Positions 47,981 to 55,772 of a stretch of DNA of 64,000 nt are shown here, piece after piece; the stretch's first letter is position 1, and each line of letters begins with the position of its first letter. Source of the DNA: Desulfallas thermosapovorans DSM 6562 (lineage in GTDB: Bacteria > Bacillota > Desulfotomaculia > Desulfotomaculales > Desulfallaceae); NCBI RefSeq assembly GCF_008124625.1, contig NZ_VNHM01000011.1, positions 45,425-109,424 of the forward strand, given 5' to 3'. Made by a program: the position numbers and the translations under genes. The notes under the pieces were generated by a model that saw only the letters and a list, made by a program, of their open reading frames with translations, had not been told where the DNA came from and did not search any database.

Positions 47981-48205
47981 TTGGACTACAGTGATCCCGG
48001 ACAACGTTACCAAAAGGGCATGAACTACGGCGAGAAAATAAATTTTTCATATGAATTGGAGCAGGAGATTGTGGAAAACAAGGAGGAATTGGCCAAACTG
48101 AAAGATAGTAACGAGGACGAAGCTAGAATTGAAGAGCTTGAGGCGCGCATCAGGAAAAATGAAAAACTGCTCCAGGATGTGCAAAACGATATCCATCTGC
48201 GTTAA
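47981..48205 (+). CDS. Small charged coiled-coil protein
   Basis: A 74-residue soluble protein; residues 24-72 form a Glu/Lys-rich heptad helix (LEQEIVENKEELAKLKDSN and on). TTG start with GGAGGGA upstream and a strong terminator just after, so it appears to be a real single-gene transcript. Function unknown. The gap 47643-47980 before it is AT-rich and shows no other gene; AGATAAAAAACAGTATTATTATC and AGATAGAAAACGGTATTATTATC are near-identical there (about 47740 and 47805), a 63-base direct repeat. Confidence 0.65.
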   Translation: MDYSDPGQRYQKGMNYGEKINFSYELEQEIVENKEELAKLKDSNEDEARIEELEARIRKNEKLLQDVQNDIHLR

Positions 48206-48216
48206 CGAATCACATG

Positions 48217-48247
48217 CAAAAAACCCGGCTCTGAGCCGGGTTTTTTG
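48217..48247 (+). terminator. Terminator of the coiled-coil gene
   Basis: AAAAACCCGGCT and AGCCGGGTTTTTT around CTG, with a T-run. Confidence 0.9.
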
Positions 48248-48405
48248 CATTGCCTTAAACGGGATAAAGCTCAAAGGTGCTATTAAATGATAAATAAAAC
48301 AGCATAACTGATTGCGCAAGGATTTCACCGGGTTTTTGCCTGCTTTTCATTATCAGGTAACAGTTGTCATTATGGGTTATAATATGTAATGATATTGTCC
48401 GGGGG

Positions 48406-48831
48406 GTGAATTACCTGCGAAGTAGAGTAAAGGGCAGTGACCACATGTGCTTTGGCTGCAGCCCGGCCAATCCCATTGGCTTGAAACTAAAATTTAAAAT
48501 GGATGGTGATATTTGCCGTACCGAATTTGAGGCGGGGGAAGAGCACCAGGGCTGGAACGGTTATATGCACGGGGGCCTTATTGCCGCCTTGCTGGATGAA
48601 ACAATGGCCTGGTGGCTGTGGTTGAAGGATATTTCCATTATGACGGTGGAAATGAACACCCGGTACAGTATCGGGGTGCCCATAAAAACCAGGCTTGTGG
48701 TGGAATCGTGGTGCGAAGAGGTAAAAAGGGACAGGCTTTATTTAATGGCCGGGCGGATCATACTGCCTGGCGGCAAGACCGCCGTCAAGGCTACGGCCAA
48801 GTTTATGAAGATTGACCCGGCGCAAATATAG
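48406..48831 (+). CDS. PaaI-type hotdog-fold acyl-CoA thioesterase
   Basis: A hotdog-fold protein of about 140 residues. The CFGCSPANPIGLKLKF start and WNGYMHGGLIAALLDETMAWW (HGG, catalytic Asp/Glu) are typical of PaaI-like thioesterases, which hydrolyse acyl- or aryl-CoA. The start is uncertain: GTG at 48406 lies in a G-rich site, ATG at 48445 is also possible and would begin at the conserved CFGC. The HD gene follows after 25 bases. Confidence 0.82.
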   Translation: MNYLRSRVKGSDHMCFGCSPANPIGLKLKFKMDGDICRTEFEAGEEHQGWNGYMHGGLIAALLDETMAWWLWLKDISIMTVEMNTRYSIGVPIKTRLVVESWCEEVKRDRLYLMAGRIILPGGKTAVKATAKFMKIDPAQI

Positions 48832-48856
48832 AGATTGTTGGAGGTATTTTAGACTC

Positions 48857-49408
48857 ATGACCAGAGAAGAGGCATATAAACTCTTAAAACAGCATTTAAA
48901 AAACAAAAATTTGATAAAACACTCCCTGGCCGTGGAGGCTGTGATGCGGCGCCTGGCTGAACATTTCAATGAGGATGTTGAGAAGTGGGGCCTGGCGGGG
49001 CTGCTGCATGATATTGATTACGATCGTACAAAGGATGACCCGCATAGACACAGCTTGGAGGGGGCCGATTTGCTGGCGGATAAGGGACTGCCCGGCGATG
49101 TGGTGTATGCTGTGCGGGTGCATAACGAGGCCCACGGCTTACCCCGTAAAACGCTTATGGACAAGGCGTTGTATTCCACCGACCCGCTGACCGGGTTAAT
49201 TGTTGCCGGGGCGCTGGTAAGACCGGAAAAGAAGCTGTCCGCTGTGGATGTTACCTTCCTCAAGAAAAAATATGGAGAAAAGGCTTTCGCCCGGGGTGCC
49301 AACCGTGAAATAATTGCGGCTTGCTCTGAAATGGGACTGGAGCTTGAAGAGTTTTTGGCCCTGGGTTTGGAAGCCATGCAGGGCATTGCTGGTGAAATGG
49401 GATTGTGA
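48857..49408 (+). CDS. HD-domain phosphohydrolase (HDIG)
   Basis: A 183-residue HD-domain protein: LIKHSLAVEAVMRRLA, then the metal pair in GLLHDIDYD, then HRHSLEGA and VRVHNEAHG. Related HDIG proteins hydrolyse nucleotides or phosphoesters; substrate unknown. The ATG at 48857 is 25 bases after the thioesterase stop, with GGAGG upstream; likely one operon. Confidence 0.85.
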   Translation: MTREEAYKLLKQHLKNKNLIKHSLAVEAVMRRLAEHFNEDVEKWGLAGLLHDIDYDRTKDDPHRHSLEGADLLADKGLPGDVVYAVRVHNEAHGLPRKTLMDKALYSTDPLTGLIVAGALVRPEKKLSAVDVTFLKKKYGEKAFARGANREIIAACSEMGLELEEFLALGLEAMQGIAGEMGL

Positions 49409-49615
49409 CGGCCGGGCGGCTGGATTTAATTGATGTGCCTTGGTGAGGTAGCCGGGAATAATAATGCCAAGCATGTTGACAGTATTATGGATTATGGTAT
49501 AATTAATAATTACCTGGTGGCGTAATGCTTGTAATTTTTGTTCCATAATTTATCGACGTAGCTTAAAAGCCCTGCCGGAGAATATGGTTGGGCTTTGATT
49601 ATCGAGGTGTTCTTT

Positions 49616-50074
49616 ATGTCGGCCAAGACAATTGTAAACCGCAAGGCACGTCATGAGTATCATATTGATGAAACCTATGAAGCCGGTATCGCTTTGTCCG
49701 GCACGGAAATCAAGTCCATACGGGCCGGTAAAGCCAATCTTCAGGATAGTTACGCCCGGATTGAAAACGGCGAACTGGTGTTGTATAATATGCATATAAG
49801 CCCCTATGAACAGGGCAACCGGTTTAACCATGAACCCAAGCGCCCGCGGAAGCTGTTGATGCACAAGCGGGAAATCATGCGGCTGTTCGGGCAAACCAGG
49901 GAAAAGGGTTTATCACTTATCCCCCTTAAGGTGTACTTTAAAAATGGTAAATGGGCTAAAATTGAGCTGGCCCTGGCCCGGGGCAAAAAGAAATTCGACA
50001 AACGGGAAGATATTGCCGCCCGGGACGCCAAAAGAGAAATGGACCGGGCCATGAAAGATAGGCAAAGGTTTTAG
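49616..50074 (+). CDS. smpB: SsrA-binding protein SmpB
   Basis: SmpB carries tmRNA to stalled ribosomes. The 152-residue protein has [53 protein letters not shown] and the basic C-terminal tail. ATG at 49616 with GAGGTG upstream. The tmRNA gene lies 91 bases downstream, a common arrangement in Firmicutes. Confidence 0.97.
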   Translation: MSAKTIVNRKARHEYHIDETYEAGIALSGTEIKSIRAGKANLQDSYARIENGELVLYNMHISPYEQGNRFNHEPKRPRKLLMHKREIMRLFGQTREKGLSLIPLKVYFKNGKWAKIELALARGKKKFDKREDIAARDAKREMDRAMKDRQRF

Positions 50075-50165
50075 ATAGGTGAGTTTGATTGCTCAAGATT
50101 AGCTGTGTTAGTTAAGTTTCAAACAACTGTAATGTAACAAACTTTAATACTTGTTATTTAATTAT

Positions 50166-50525
50166 GGGGGCGAAATGGTTTCGACGGGGGAAGTTGTGGC
50201 AGGATAAGCGAGCCGGGGTTCCATCAGCCCGTTAAACGGTGGAACAGTTAATATAACTGCCAACAAAGAAAATTACGCTCTAGCTGCTTAATTACAGCTA
50301 GCATCCCACCCGCACTTGCCTGTGGAGCGGGCCACGGGGTGTCATATGAGCAGGCTTACCCTTTAGCCGATTCTCGGAGGCCAAACGGGGAAATTCATCG
50401 AGATAGCTCCGGCGAAGCCTGGTTGTGGGCGCCAAAGGGGCGAATTTTAAAACACAACCTACGCTCGTAGAAGGTCTTGTGGCTCTTCTTTCGGACGGTG
50501 GGTTCAACTCCCCCCGCCTCCACCA
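50166..50525 (+). ncRNA. ssrA: tmRNA
   Basis: Transfer-messenger RNA. The 5' end GGGGGCGAAATGGTTTCGAC and the 3' end CGCCTCCACCA pair as a 7-bp acceptor stem (with one G-T). The T-loop GGTTCAACTCC is present. The tag frame starts at GCC 50259 and reads ANKENYALAA with a TAA ending at 50291. It rescues stalled ribosomes with SmpB. Its 3' end is the integration site of the adjacent element. Confidence 0.97.
50495..50525. other. Probable attachment site (attL) in the ssrA 3' end
   Basis: The last bases of ssrA coincide with the end of the serine recombinase gene, and phage-type genes start at once. The matching attR was looked for up to 64000 and not found. The exact core cannot be defined without it. 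Confidence 0.6.
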
Positions 50526-52042
50526 ATGGTAACCAAAACTATTTTTAAATCAACCTTAATCTCATCTTCAAAAACAGTAACTTTGGCAACAAACTGCTGG
50601 ACGAGTTGCTTTAACAGCTCCTCGTTTTCTTTATCCTTAAACTGCTGATACAGGCTTTCAAAGTAAAGCTCAACATCCTTTTGAGTCAACGTGATGGCCG
50701 TCCTGGCGGATAGCCTGTCCAAGTCCTGCTGCAGCAAAGCCGCTTCCTGTTCCCGCCTGGATAACTGCTGCACCAGCGCGTCCGATGCCTGACCCTGCTC
50801 GATTAAACGCAGCAGGTTGTTTATCGCTGTTTGAACTCGCTTGAGTTCCTTTTCCAGGTACTTTTTCTCATCATAAGACTGGTTATATAACTGGTGATAA
50901 AAATCTATGGTTTTCTTAACCAGCGTCGGTCGAACATCCGGGGCAAAGATTTTATCTATTTCATCAAGAGCCATTTGCTCCAGCACGTTTTTCCTGATGC
51001 GCCGGTTGGTGCAGGTCCTGGTGCGGTCCCGGGCCCCGCATTCATAATACCCGTAGCGGGTGCCGTTGTTGGTGGCGGTATTGCCTATATAAGCGGTGCC
51101 GCACACTCCACAGAATACCAAACCTGTGAGCAGAAATATAGTTTTGGCTTTCTGCCTGGCCCGTTCGGGGTTTTGCTTGCGCTTAAGCATTCTTTCCTGC
51201 ACCCGGTTGAATAAGGCCTCGTCGATAATGGCGGGAATGGCACCGGGGATGCGGATGATCTCTTCCGCCGGTTTTTGCCGGCGGTTGTTTTTGCGCCCGT
51301 AGGCTGTCCTGCCCTGGCGTTTGTTGAACGTGTAGACGCCGATATATTTTTCGTTCTTTAAAATTTCGTGCAAAGAGTTTTTGCCGAACGGACCGCCCCG
51401 TTTTGTGCGGTAACCAAAAGAGTTCAATTCGTCGATAATCCTGTCGTAACCAAAACCTTGATCATACATATCAAAAATCAGGCGCACGGCCTTTGCTTCA
51501 TGTTCGTTAATCATGTAGCTGCGGTCCGGCCCCACGTCCAGTCCCAGGGGCGGGATGCCGCCGCAGTGTTTGGCCTGCAGGGCGGTTTCTTTCATCCCTT
51601 TCATGGCTTCCCGACCCAGGTTTTTACTGTAATACTCGGCCAGGCCTTCCAGCAAGCTTTCCAGCAGGATGCTTTCTGGCGAATCGTCCAGGTGTTCCAG
51701 AACGGATTCCATTTTTACCCCGGCGCGGCGCAGTTCCCGCTTATAAAAGGCGCTGTCGTAGCGGTTGCGGGCAAAACGGTCCAGTTTGTGAATAATTAGA
51801 GCATCGAACAAGCCGTCCCGGGCGTCCTGGATCATCTGCTGGAACTGGGGGCGGTCGTCGGTCAGGGCGGAGCGGGCTTCGTCGGTGTAAGTTTTTACGA
51901 TGGTGTAACCCTTGCGTTTGCAGTATTCCGTACAGGCCCGCACCTGGGCGGTAATGCTTTCTTCCCGCTGGTTGTCGCTGGAAAATCGGGCGTAGATAAC
52001 TGCTTTCAATTTAGGCTGACCCCTTTCATGGTATTTCTTCAT
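50504..52042 (-). CDS. Large serine recombinase (phage integrase type)
   Basis: A 512-residue site-specific recombinase. The resolvase domain has the catalytic serine in YARFSSDNQ and the R residues in LDRFARNR; a recombinase domain (GGIPPLGLDV...NEKYIGVYTFNK) and a zinc ribbon (CGVCG...C-x7-C) follow, then a coiled coil. The final codons (GGGGGS) and the stop lie inside the tmRNA gene on the opposite strand. It should integrate and excise this element at ssrA. Large serine integrases give directional integration and need a separate directionality factor, not recognised here. Confidence 0.93.
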   Translation of the reverse strand: MKKYHERGQPKLKAVIYARFSSDNQREESITAQVRACTEYCKRKGYTIVKTYTDEARSALTDDRPQFQQMIQDARDGLFDALIIHKLDRFARNRYDSAFYKRELRRAGVKMESVLEHLDDSPESILLESLLEGLAEYYSKNLGREAMKGMKETALQAKHCGGIPPLGLDVGPDRSYMINEHEAKAVRLIFDMYDQGFGYDRIIDELNSFGYRTKRGGPFGKNSLHEILKNEKYIGVYTFNKRQGRTAYGRKNNRRQKPAEEIIRIPGAIPAIIDEALFNRVQERMLKRKQNPERARQKAKTIFLLTGLVFCGVCGTAYIGNTATNNGTRYGYYECGARDRTRTCTNRRIRKNVLEQMALDEIDKIFAPDVRPTLVKKTIDFYHQLYNQSYDEKKYLEKELKRVQTAINNLLRLIEQGQASDALVQQLSRREQEAALLQQDLDRLSARTAITLTQKDVELYFESLYQQFKDKENEELLKQLVQQFVAKVTVFEDEIKVDLKIVLVTIGGGGGS

Positions 52043-52457
52043 TCATACTGGATATTTCGCTGACGAACCGGCTCAACTGGTCGAGTTTTCCGGAGGCGGC
52101 CATTTCAGTGATCATGCATTTATAGTCTTCCGCCTTCTCACCGAGTATCAGCTCGCAAGAAAAACGATTGGCCTGGTATTCCTGCTTGGAATACGAAAAC
52201 GTGTTGTGTAAAACAAATACGAAGTTTGTCGATGGATGCAATAAAAAATGGCCCAGTTCGTGTCCGCAGACAAATTGCTGTTCTGCTTCCGACAGGCCGT
52301 TGTTAATGGCAATTATTCTTTTGTTGCCCAGCGACATGGCCAGGCCTTTTATTTTTCGAAACGGGGCGAATAAAACTTTAATCCCCAGACTGCGGGCAAT
52401 ATCCAGCGGTTTCTCCCCGCTCTTGGCAAGCTTCCTGGCTTCTTTATACAAAAACAT
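52026..52457 (-). CDS. ImmA/IrrE family metallopeptidase
   Basis: A zinc peptidase of 143 residues with HELGHFLLHP (HExxH) in the middle and a helical N-terminal domain (LYKEARKLAKS). ImmA-type proteins cleave a partner XRE repressor to induce mobile elements, and an XRE repressor gene is directly upstream on this strand. It overlaps the recombinase start by 17 bases, so repressor, protease and integrase are probably one leftward operon. Confidence 0.9.
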   Translation of the reverse strand: MFLYKEARKLAKSGEKPLDIARSLGIKVLFAPFRKIKGLAMSLGNKRIIAINNGLSEAEQQFVCGHELGHFLLHPSTNFVFVLHNTFSYSKQEYQANRFSCELILGEKAEDYKCMITEMAASGKLDQLSRFVSEISSMNEEIP

Positions 52458-52467
52458 AAGCTAAATA

Positions 52468-52890
52468 TCACTTTCCTTTGGGCTGCTTGGAAGCGGCTCT
52501 TTCTTTTTTTAATGCCTCCCAGGCGGCGCGCAGCGCCAGCATGATATCATCTTTCACTTCTTCATCAAGGGGATCGCCGAAGATGCGCAGGTTGGGTTGC
52601 TCTCGAATAAATTTATCCAACTCGATGTCGGTGGGCGGGGTGTCTTTTTCCCACCAGGGGGCCGCTTCATTATCGTTCAACCCCAGCAGGTAGTCCACAG
52701 AGACTCCCAGTAGATTTGCGATTTTGCTAGTCATTTCCAGGTCCGGAGTCCGGTAGTTGCGCTCGTATCCAGACAAAGTGCCGATTTTAATGTTCAGCAA
52801 TTTGGCCATATGCTCCTGGGTCCAGCCTTTTTTTTCCCTTTCCTCTTTGAGCCGTTTGGCAAACTTTTCATTACGCACCTCGCTTATCAC
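52468..52890 (-). CDS. XRE family repressor (CI-like)
   Basis: A 140-residue protein with an N-terminal XRE helix-turn-helix (about 8-65: RLKEEREKKGWTQEHMAKLLNIKIGTLSGYERNYRTPDLE) and an acidic C-terminal part. Together with the ImmA-like protease downstream and the Cro-like gene divergent from it, it is the likely maintenance repressor. It probably binds the TAAGC-N5-GCTTA sites in the 52890-53031 gap. Confidence 0.9.
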   Translation of the reverse strand: MISEVRNEKFAKRLKEEREKKGWTQEHMAKLLNIKIGTLSGYERNYRTPDLEMTSKIANLLGVSVDYLLGLNDNEAAPWWEKDTPPTDIELDKFIREQPNLRIFGDPLDEEVKDDIMLALRAAWEALKKERAASKQPKGK

Positions 52891-52904
52891 CCCTTGGCGT
52901 TAGT

Positions 52905-53015
52905 ATAGCACGACGCTTACTTTGATAATATATTTTTAAGCGAAATGCTAAAAATTTTCTTGACATAAGCATAACGCTTATTATAAAATGGGTTAACAGG
53001 TAAGCATATCGCTTA
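52905..53015. promoter_or_regulatory. Divergent operator array of the element
   Basis: Dyads of the form TAAGC-N5-GCTTA occur at 52966-52980 and 53001-53015, with variants at 52937-52951 (TAAGC-GAAAT-GCTAA) and 52905-52919 (second half GCTTA only). A further perfect site, TAAGC-GAAAC-GCTTA, lies at 53230-53244 inside the Cro-like gene. These are the expected targets of the XRE proteins on both sides. Confidence 0.8.
52960..52987 (+). promoter_or_regulatory. Rightward early promoter overlapping an operator
   Basis: TTGACA (52960-52965) and TATAAA (52982-52987) with a 16-base spacer that is almost filled by the perfect operator at 52966-52980. A bound repressor would block polymerase. Confidence 0.8.
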
Positions 53016-53030
53016 GAAAGGAGTGTCGTT

Positions 53031-53264
53031 ATGCATGTTGGTAAGCGGATTAAGGAGATACGCCAGGAATCGGGCGTGATGGCCAAGCATGTGGCCCGCA
53101 AAGCGGGTATCTCGCTGTGGTATCTGTCCATGATTGAAAACGGCAAAAGGGTCCCGTCCCTGGAAAAACTGGAGGCCATAGCCGATGTGTTGGGTGTGGA
53201 TGTAGCCCGGTTTTTTTTAGCCCACGAAGTAAGCGAAACGCTTAATAAGGAACAGGCGAGGTAA
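53031..53264 (+). CDS. XRE family Cro-like regulator
   Basis: A 77-residue protein that is almost entirely an XRE helix-turn-helix (RIKEIRQESGVMAKHVARKAGISLWYLSMIENGKR...), with a short acidic tail. AAAGGAG precedes the ATG. It is the first rightward gene, divergent from the repressor, in the Cro position. An operator copy is embedded in its 3' part (53230-53244). Confidence 0.88.
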   Translation: MHVGKRIKEIRQESGVMAKHVARKAGISLWYLSMIENGKRVPSLEKLEAIADVLGVDVARFFLAHEVSETLNKEQAR

Positions 53265-53269
53265 CCCAT

Positions 53270-53470
53270 ATGCAGGTAGCACTATGCAGAGTTACCGCCA
53301 GGCGATACAAAACCAGGTTGGTGACCACCGGGCGGCAGATTATCGGCTTCACTGCGGATGATCCCGATGCATATCTGGATCAAATGGCCAGGATACTGGC
53401 GCATGGTTTATATATGCAATTAAACAAAAAAGAGCAAAAATTAGTTGTTCAGAAAAGATGTGGAAAATAA
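53270..53470 (+). CDS. Small hypothetical early protein
   Basis: A 66-residue basic protein of no recognised family, starting 5 bases after the Cro-like gene with AGGTAA before the ATG. It has no membrane segment or known motif. Tight spacing supports it as a gene of the early operon. Confidence 0.55.
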   Translation: MQVALCRVTARRYKTRLVTTGRQIIGFTADDPDAYLDQMARILAHGLYMQLNKKEQKLVVQKRCGK

Positions 53471-53552
53471 ACTGCGCTAAGTTTATCACTAGTCAATTAG
53501 TCAACAATACTCAGCTTTATGACAAACAGCGGCACAAAGGGGGTGAAAACAG

Positions 53553-54194
53553 GTGGAATTACCGTTTAAGAAAAGCCGCAAGCAGGCCGGTTTTACCGCC
53601 CAGGCGGCAGCGGAGCAGCTGCACATCGACAAGCGTAGCCTTTACCGCATCGAGGCGGGGCAGCAGCCGGCGCCGCCGGAACTGGTCTGGCACATGGCCG
53701 AGCTGTACGGCGACCCGGGCCTGGTCAGGTGGCAGCAGAGCGAGGCCGACCCCATCGGCAGGCGCGTCAACCCGCCGGTGCTGAACGCCATCGTCAACAG
53801 CCCCCAGGCGGTACATTACTGCCTGGTACGGGAACTGGACGAGGCGGTGCCGGCGGCTGACATGCTCTGTCGCCTGGTGACCAACAAGATGACCCAATAT
53901 GACTTTAACGAGCATGAAAAGAGCCAGTATTTTGCACTGTATGGGAAGTGTGTGTCCAACATCAAGCAGGCCGTGGCCGAAGTGGAGGGGGTGATGATGA
54001 GGATCTTCGGGGTCCGGGCCGCCGAAGCGGCCGGCAAAGCGCACAGGGACAAGATGCTGCAGAAAGGCTACTTACAGACAAAAGAAAAAGCCCTCCCAAA
54101 GGAAGGGGCACAAGAAAAAACCTCTTACCAAAGTTTAACACCATCAAGTTGGCAAGTCAAGGAAACCCGCAGCGAATACATGGCTGCCATCTGA
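53553..54194 (+). CDS. XRE-like helix-turn-helix early protein
   Basis: A 213-residue protein with an N-terminal XRE-type fold (SRKQAGFTAQAAAEQLHIDKRSLYRIEAGQQPAP, about 8-42) and a helical C-terminal region. Phage proteins of this layout control early or replication genes; role not known. The GTG at 53553 has a GGGGGTG site upstream. It precedes the recombination genes. Confidence 0.72.
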   Translation: MELPFKKSRKQAGFTAQAAAEQLHIDKRSLYRIEAGQQPAPPELVWHMAELYGDPGLVRWQQSEADPIGRRVNPPVLNAIVNSPQAVHYCLVRELDEAVPAADMLCRLVTNKMTQYDFNEHEKSQYFALYGKCVSNIKQAVAEVEGVMMRIFGVRAAEAAGKAHRDKMLQKGYLQTKEKALPKEGAQEKTSYQSLTPSSWQVKETRSEYMAAI

Positions 54195-54210
54195 AAAGGA
54201 GGAATATCCA

Positions 54211-55476
54211 ATGGCGTTACAATTTCACCGCGCACAGCGCAAAAAAGTCAAGCTGCGCCTGGCCTTCGCCGGCCCGGCCGGCAGTGGAAAAACATATAGC
54301 GCATTGCAGGTGTCCTTCGGCCTGGGCGGCCGGGTGGCGCTGATTGATACCGAACGCGGCTCGGGCGAACTATACGCCCACCTGGGGGAGTACGATGTTT
54401 GCACCCTGGAGGTACCCTTTGTGCCGGAAAAGTACGTGGAGGCCATCCGGGCGGCGGAAAGCGCGGGCTACAACGTAATCATCATCGACAGCCTTTCTCA
54501 CGCCTGGGCCGGGCCCGGCGGCGTGCTGGACATCCACGGGTACGCCGCGGACAAGGGCGGCAACTCCTGGACCGCCTGGCGGCAGGTAACCCCCAGGCAC
54601 AACGAACTGGTGGACGCCATGCTGCAGTCCAGGTGCCATATCATCGCCACCCTGCGCTCCAAGATGGAGCACGTCCAGGTGGTGGAAAACGGCAAGACGG
54701 TGGTCAAGAAGGTGGGCATGAACCCCATCCAGCGGGACGGGCTGGAGTACGAGTTCACGGTATTCCTGGACCTGGATTACAACCACACCGCCAGCGCCAC
54801 CAAGGACCGCACCGGGTTGTTTGACGGGCTGGTGTTCAAACCGAGTGCGGAAACCGGCGCCAGGTTGCTGGAGTGGCTGGAAACCGGTGTGGAAGTGCTG
54901 CCCCGGGCCGGCCGGCAGCCCAGCCTGACGGTGGTGGGCGGCGGGCAGGCAGAAGCTGGCGGTGCAGCAGGCGGCAACGCGGGCGGTGCCGGGGAAAACT
55001 GCACCTGGCCCGCACCTGAGGCGGATACCGGCACCGGCAATTCGATGGGGCACGGGCCGGGGGAAGCGGTAAACCCGCCGGCTCTGGAGCGGGACACCTT
55101 TGACCGCCAGCAACAGGCCGCGGGGCATGCCGGGCGGCTGCAAAACACCGGGGGAAATCACACACGCAGCACCGCTCCCTCCGGGCCGGACCAGCCCGCC
55201 CGGCAGCCCCGGGCAGCCGCCCAGGCTCCGGCCACCCAGGCCCAGCTGAAGAAGATATTCGCCACGGCCGGTGAAGCCGGATTGGACGAAACGGCACTGC
55301 ACCAGCTTATCGAACAGAAAACCGGCAAGCAATCGGCCAGGGAGCTGACCAAACCCGAGGCCAGCCGGGTGATTGAACTACTCCTGAGCATGGCCGGCGG
55401 CAGGCCAAACCCCAAACCCGAATCGGCACCGCTCCCGCCCCGGGCGGCAAACGGCGGCAGAATGCGGCTGTTTTAG
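54211..55476 (+). CDS. Phage RecA-like ATPase (Sak4-type)
   Basis: A 421-residue protein. The N-terminal ATPase domain has Walker A AGPAGSGKTYSAL near residue 20-32, ALIDTERGSGELYA and a VIIIDSLSHAW Walker B. Such phage AAA/RecA-core proteins (Sak4-like) act with a single-strand-binding protein in annealing or recombination. The middle (about 240-340) is low-complexity Gly/Ala/Gln; the C-terminal 70 residues form a helical domain (TQAQLKKIFATAGEAGL). ATG with GGAGG upstream. Confidence 0.8.
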   Translation: MALQFHRAQRKKVKLRLAFAGPAGSGKTYSALQVSFGLGGRVALIDTERGSGELYAHLGEYDVCTLEVPFVPEKYVEAIRAAESAGYNVIIIDSLSHAWAGPGGVLDIHGYAADKGGNSWTAWRQVTPRHNELVDAMLQSRCHIIATLRSKMEHVQVVENGKTVVKKVGMNPIQRDGLEYEFTVFLDLDYNHTASATKDRTGLFDGLVFKPSAETGARLLEWLETGVEVLPRAGRQPSLTVVGGGQAEAGGAAGGNAGGAGENCTWPAPEADTGTGNSMGHGPGEAVNPPALERDTFDRQQQAAGHAGRLQNTGGNHTRSTAPSGPDQPARQPRAAAQAPATQAQLKKIFATAGEAGLDETALHQLIEQKTGKQSARELTKPEASRVIELLLSMAGGRPNPKPESAPLPPRAANGGRMRLF

Positions 55477-55772
55477 CGTATTCCTATAAAAATGCTGGCC
55501 CGCCCGCGACGGGAGAGCCAATACCTTCGGGTGGCCGGGACCGGTGACGACCGACACCGGCTTGGCGGCGGGCCGGCTTATACAGCGGACACAACCCCTG
55601 CCCCTAATAGGGGCGGCGGAAGCCGCCCCATGCGCTAACGCGCAATACGTTGGGGACATTCCTCGACCCCAAAACCCTGACCCCAAAGCTGAGGTGTGTC
55701 CCCTGACCGCTATACTGGTGGCAAAAGCTAATTGAACATAACCACATTACCCCCAAAGGAGGATCACATAAA
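55477..55772. other. Intergenic region with left inverted repeat
   Basis: No gene. It holds the repeat at 55652-55704 and a ribosome-binding site (AAAGGAGG) for the next gene. The gene-like frames here look accidental. Confidence 0.5.
55652..55704 (+). repeat. GGGGACAC-family repeat, left copy
   Basis: Two blocks, GGGGACATTCCTCGACC (55652-55668) and AAAGCTGAGGTGTGTCCC (55686-55703), occur exactly inverted at 57862-57878 and 57801-57818, either side of the SMC-like ATPase gene. Confidence 0.85.
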
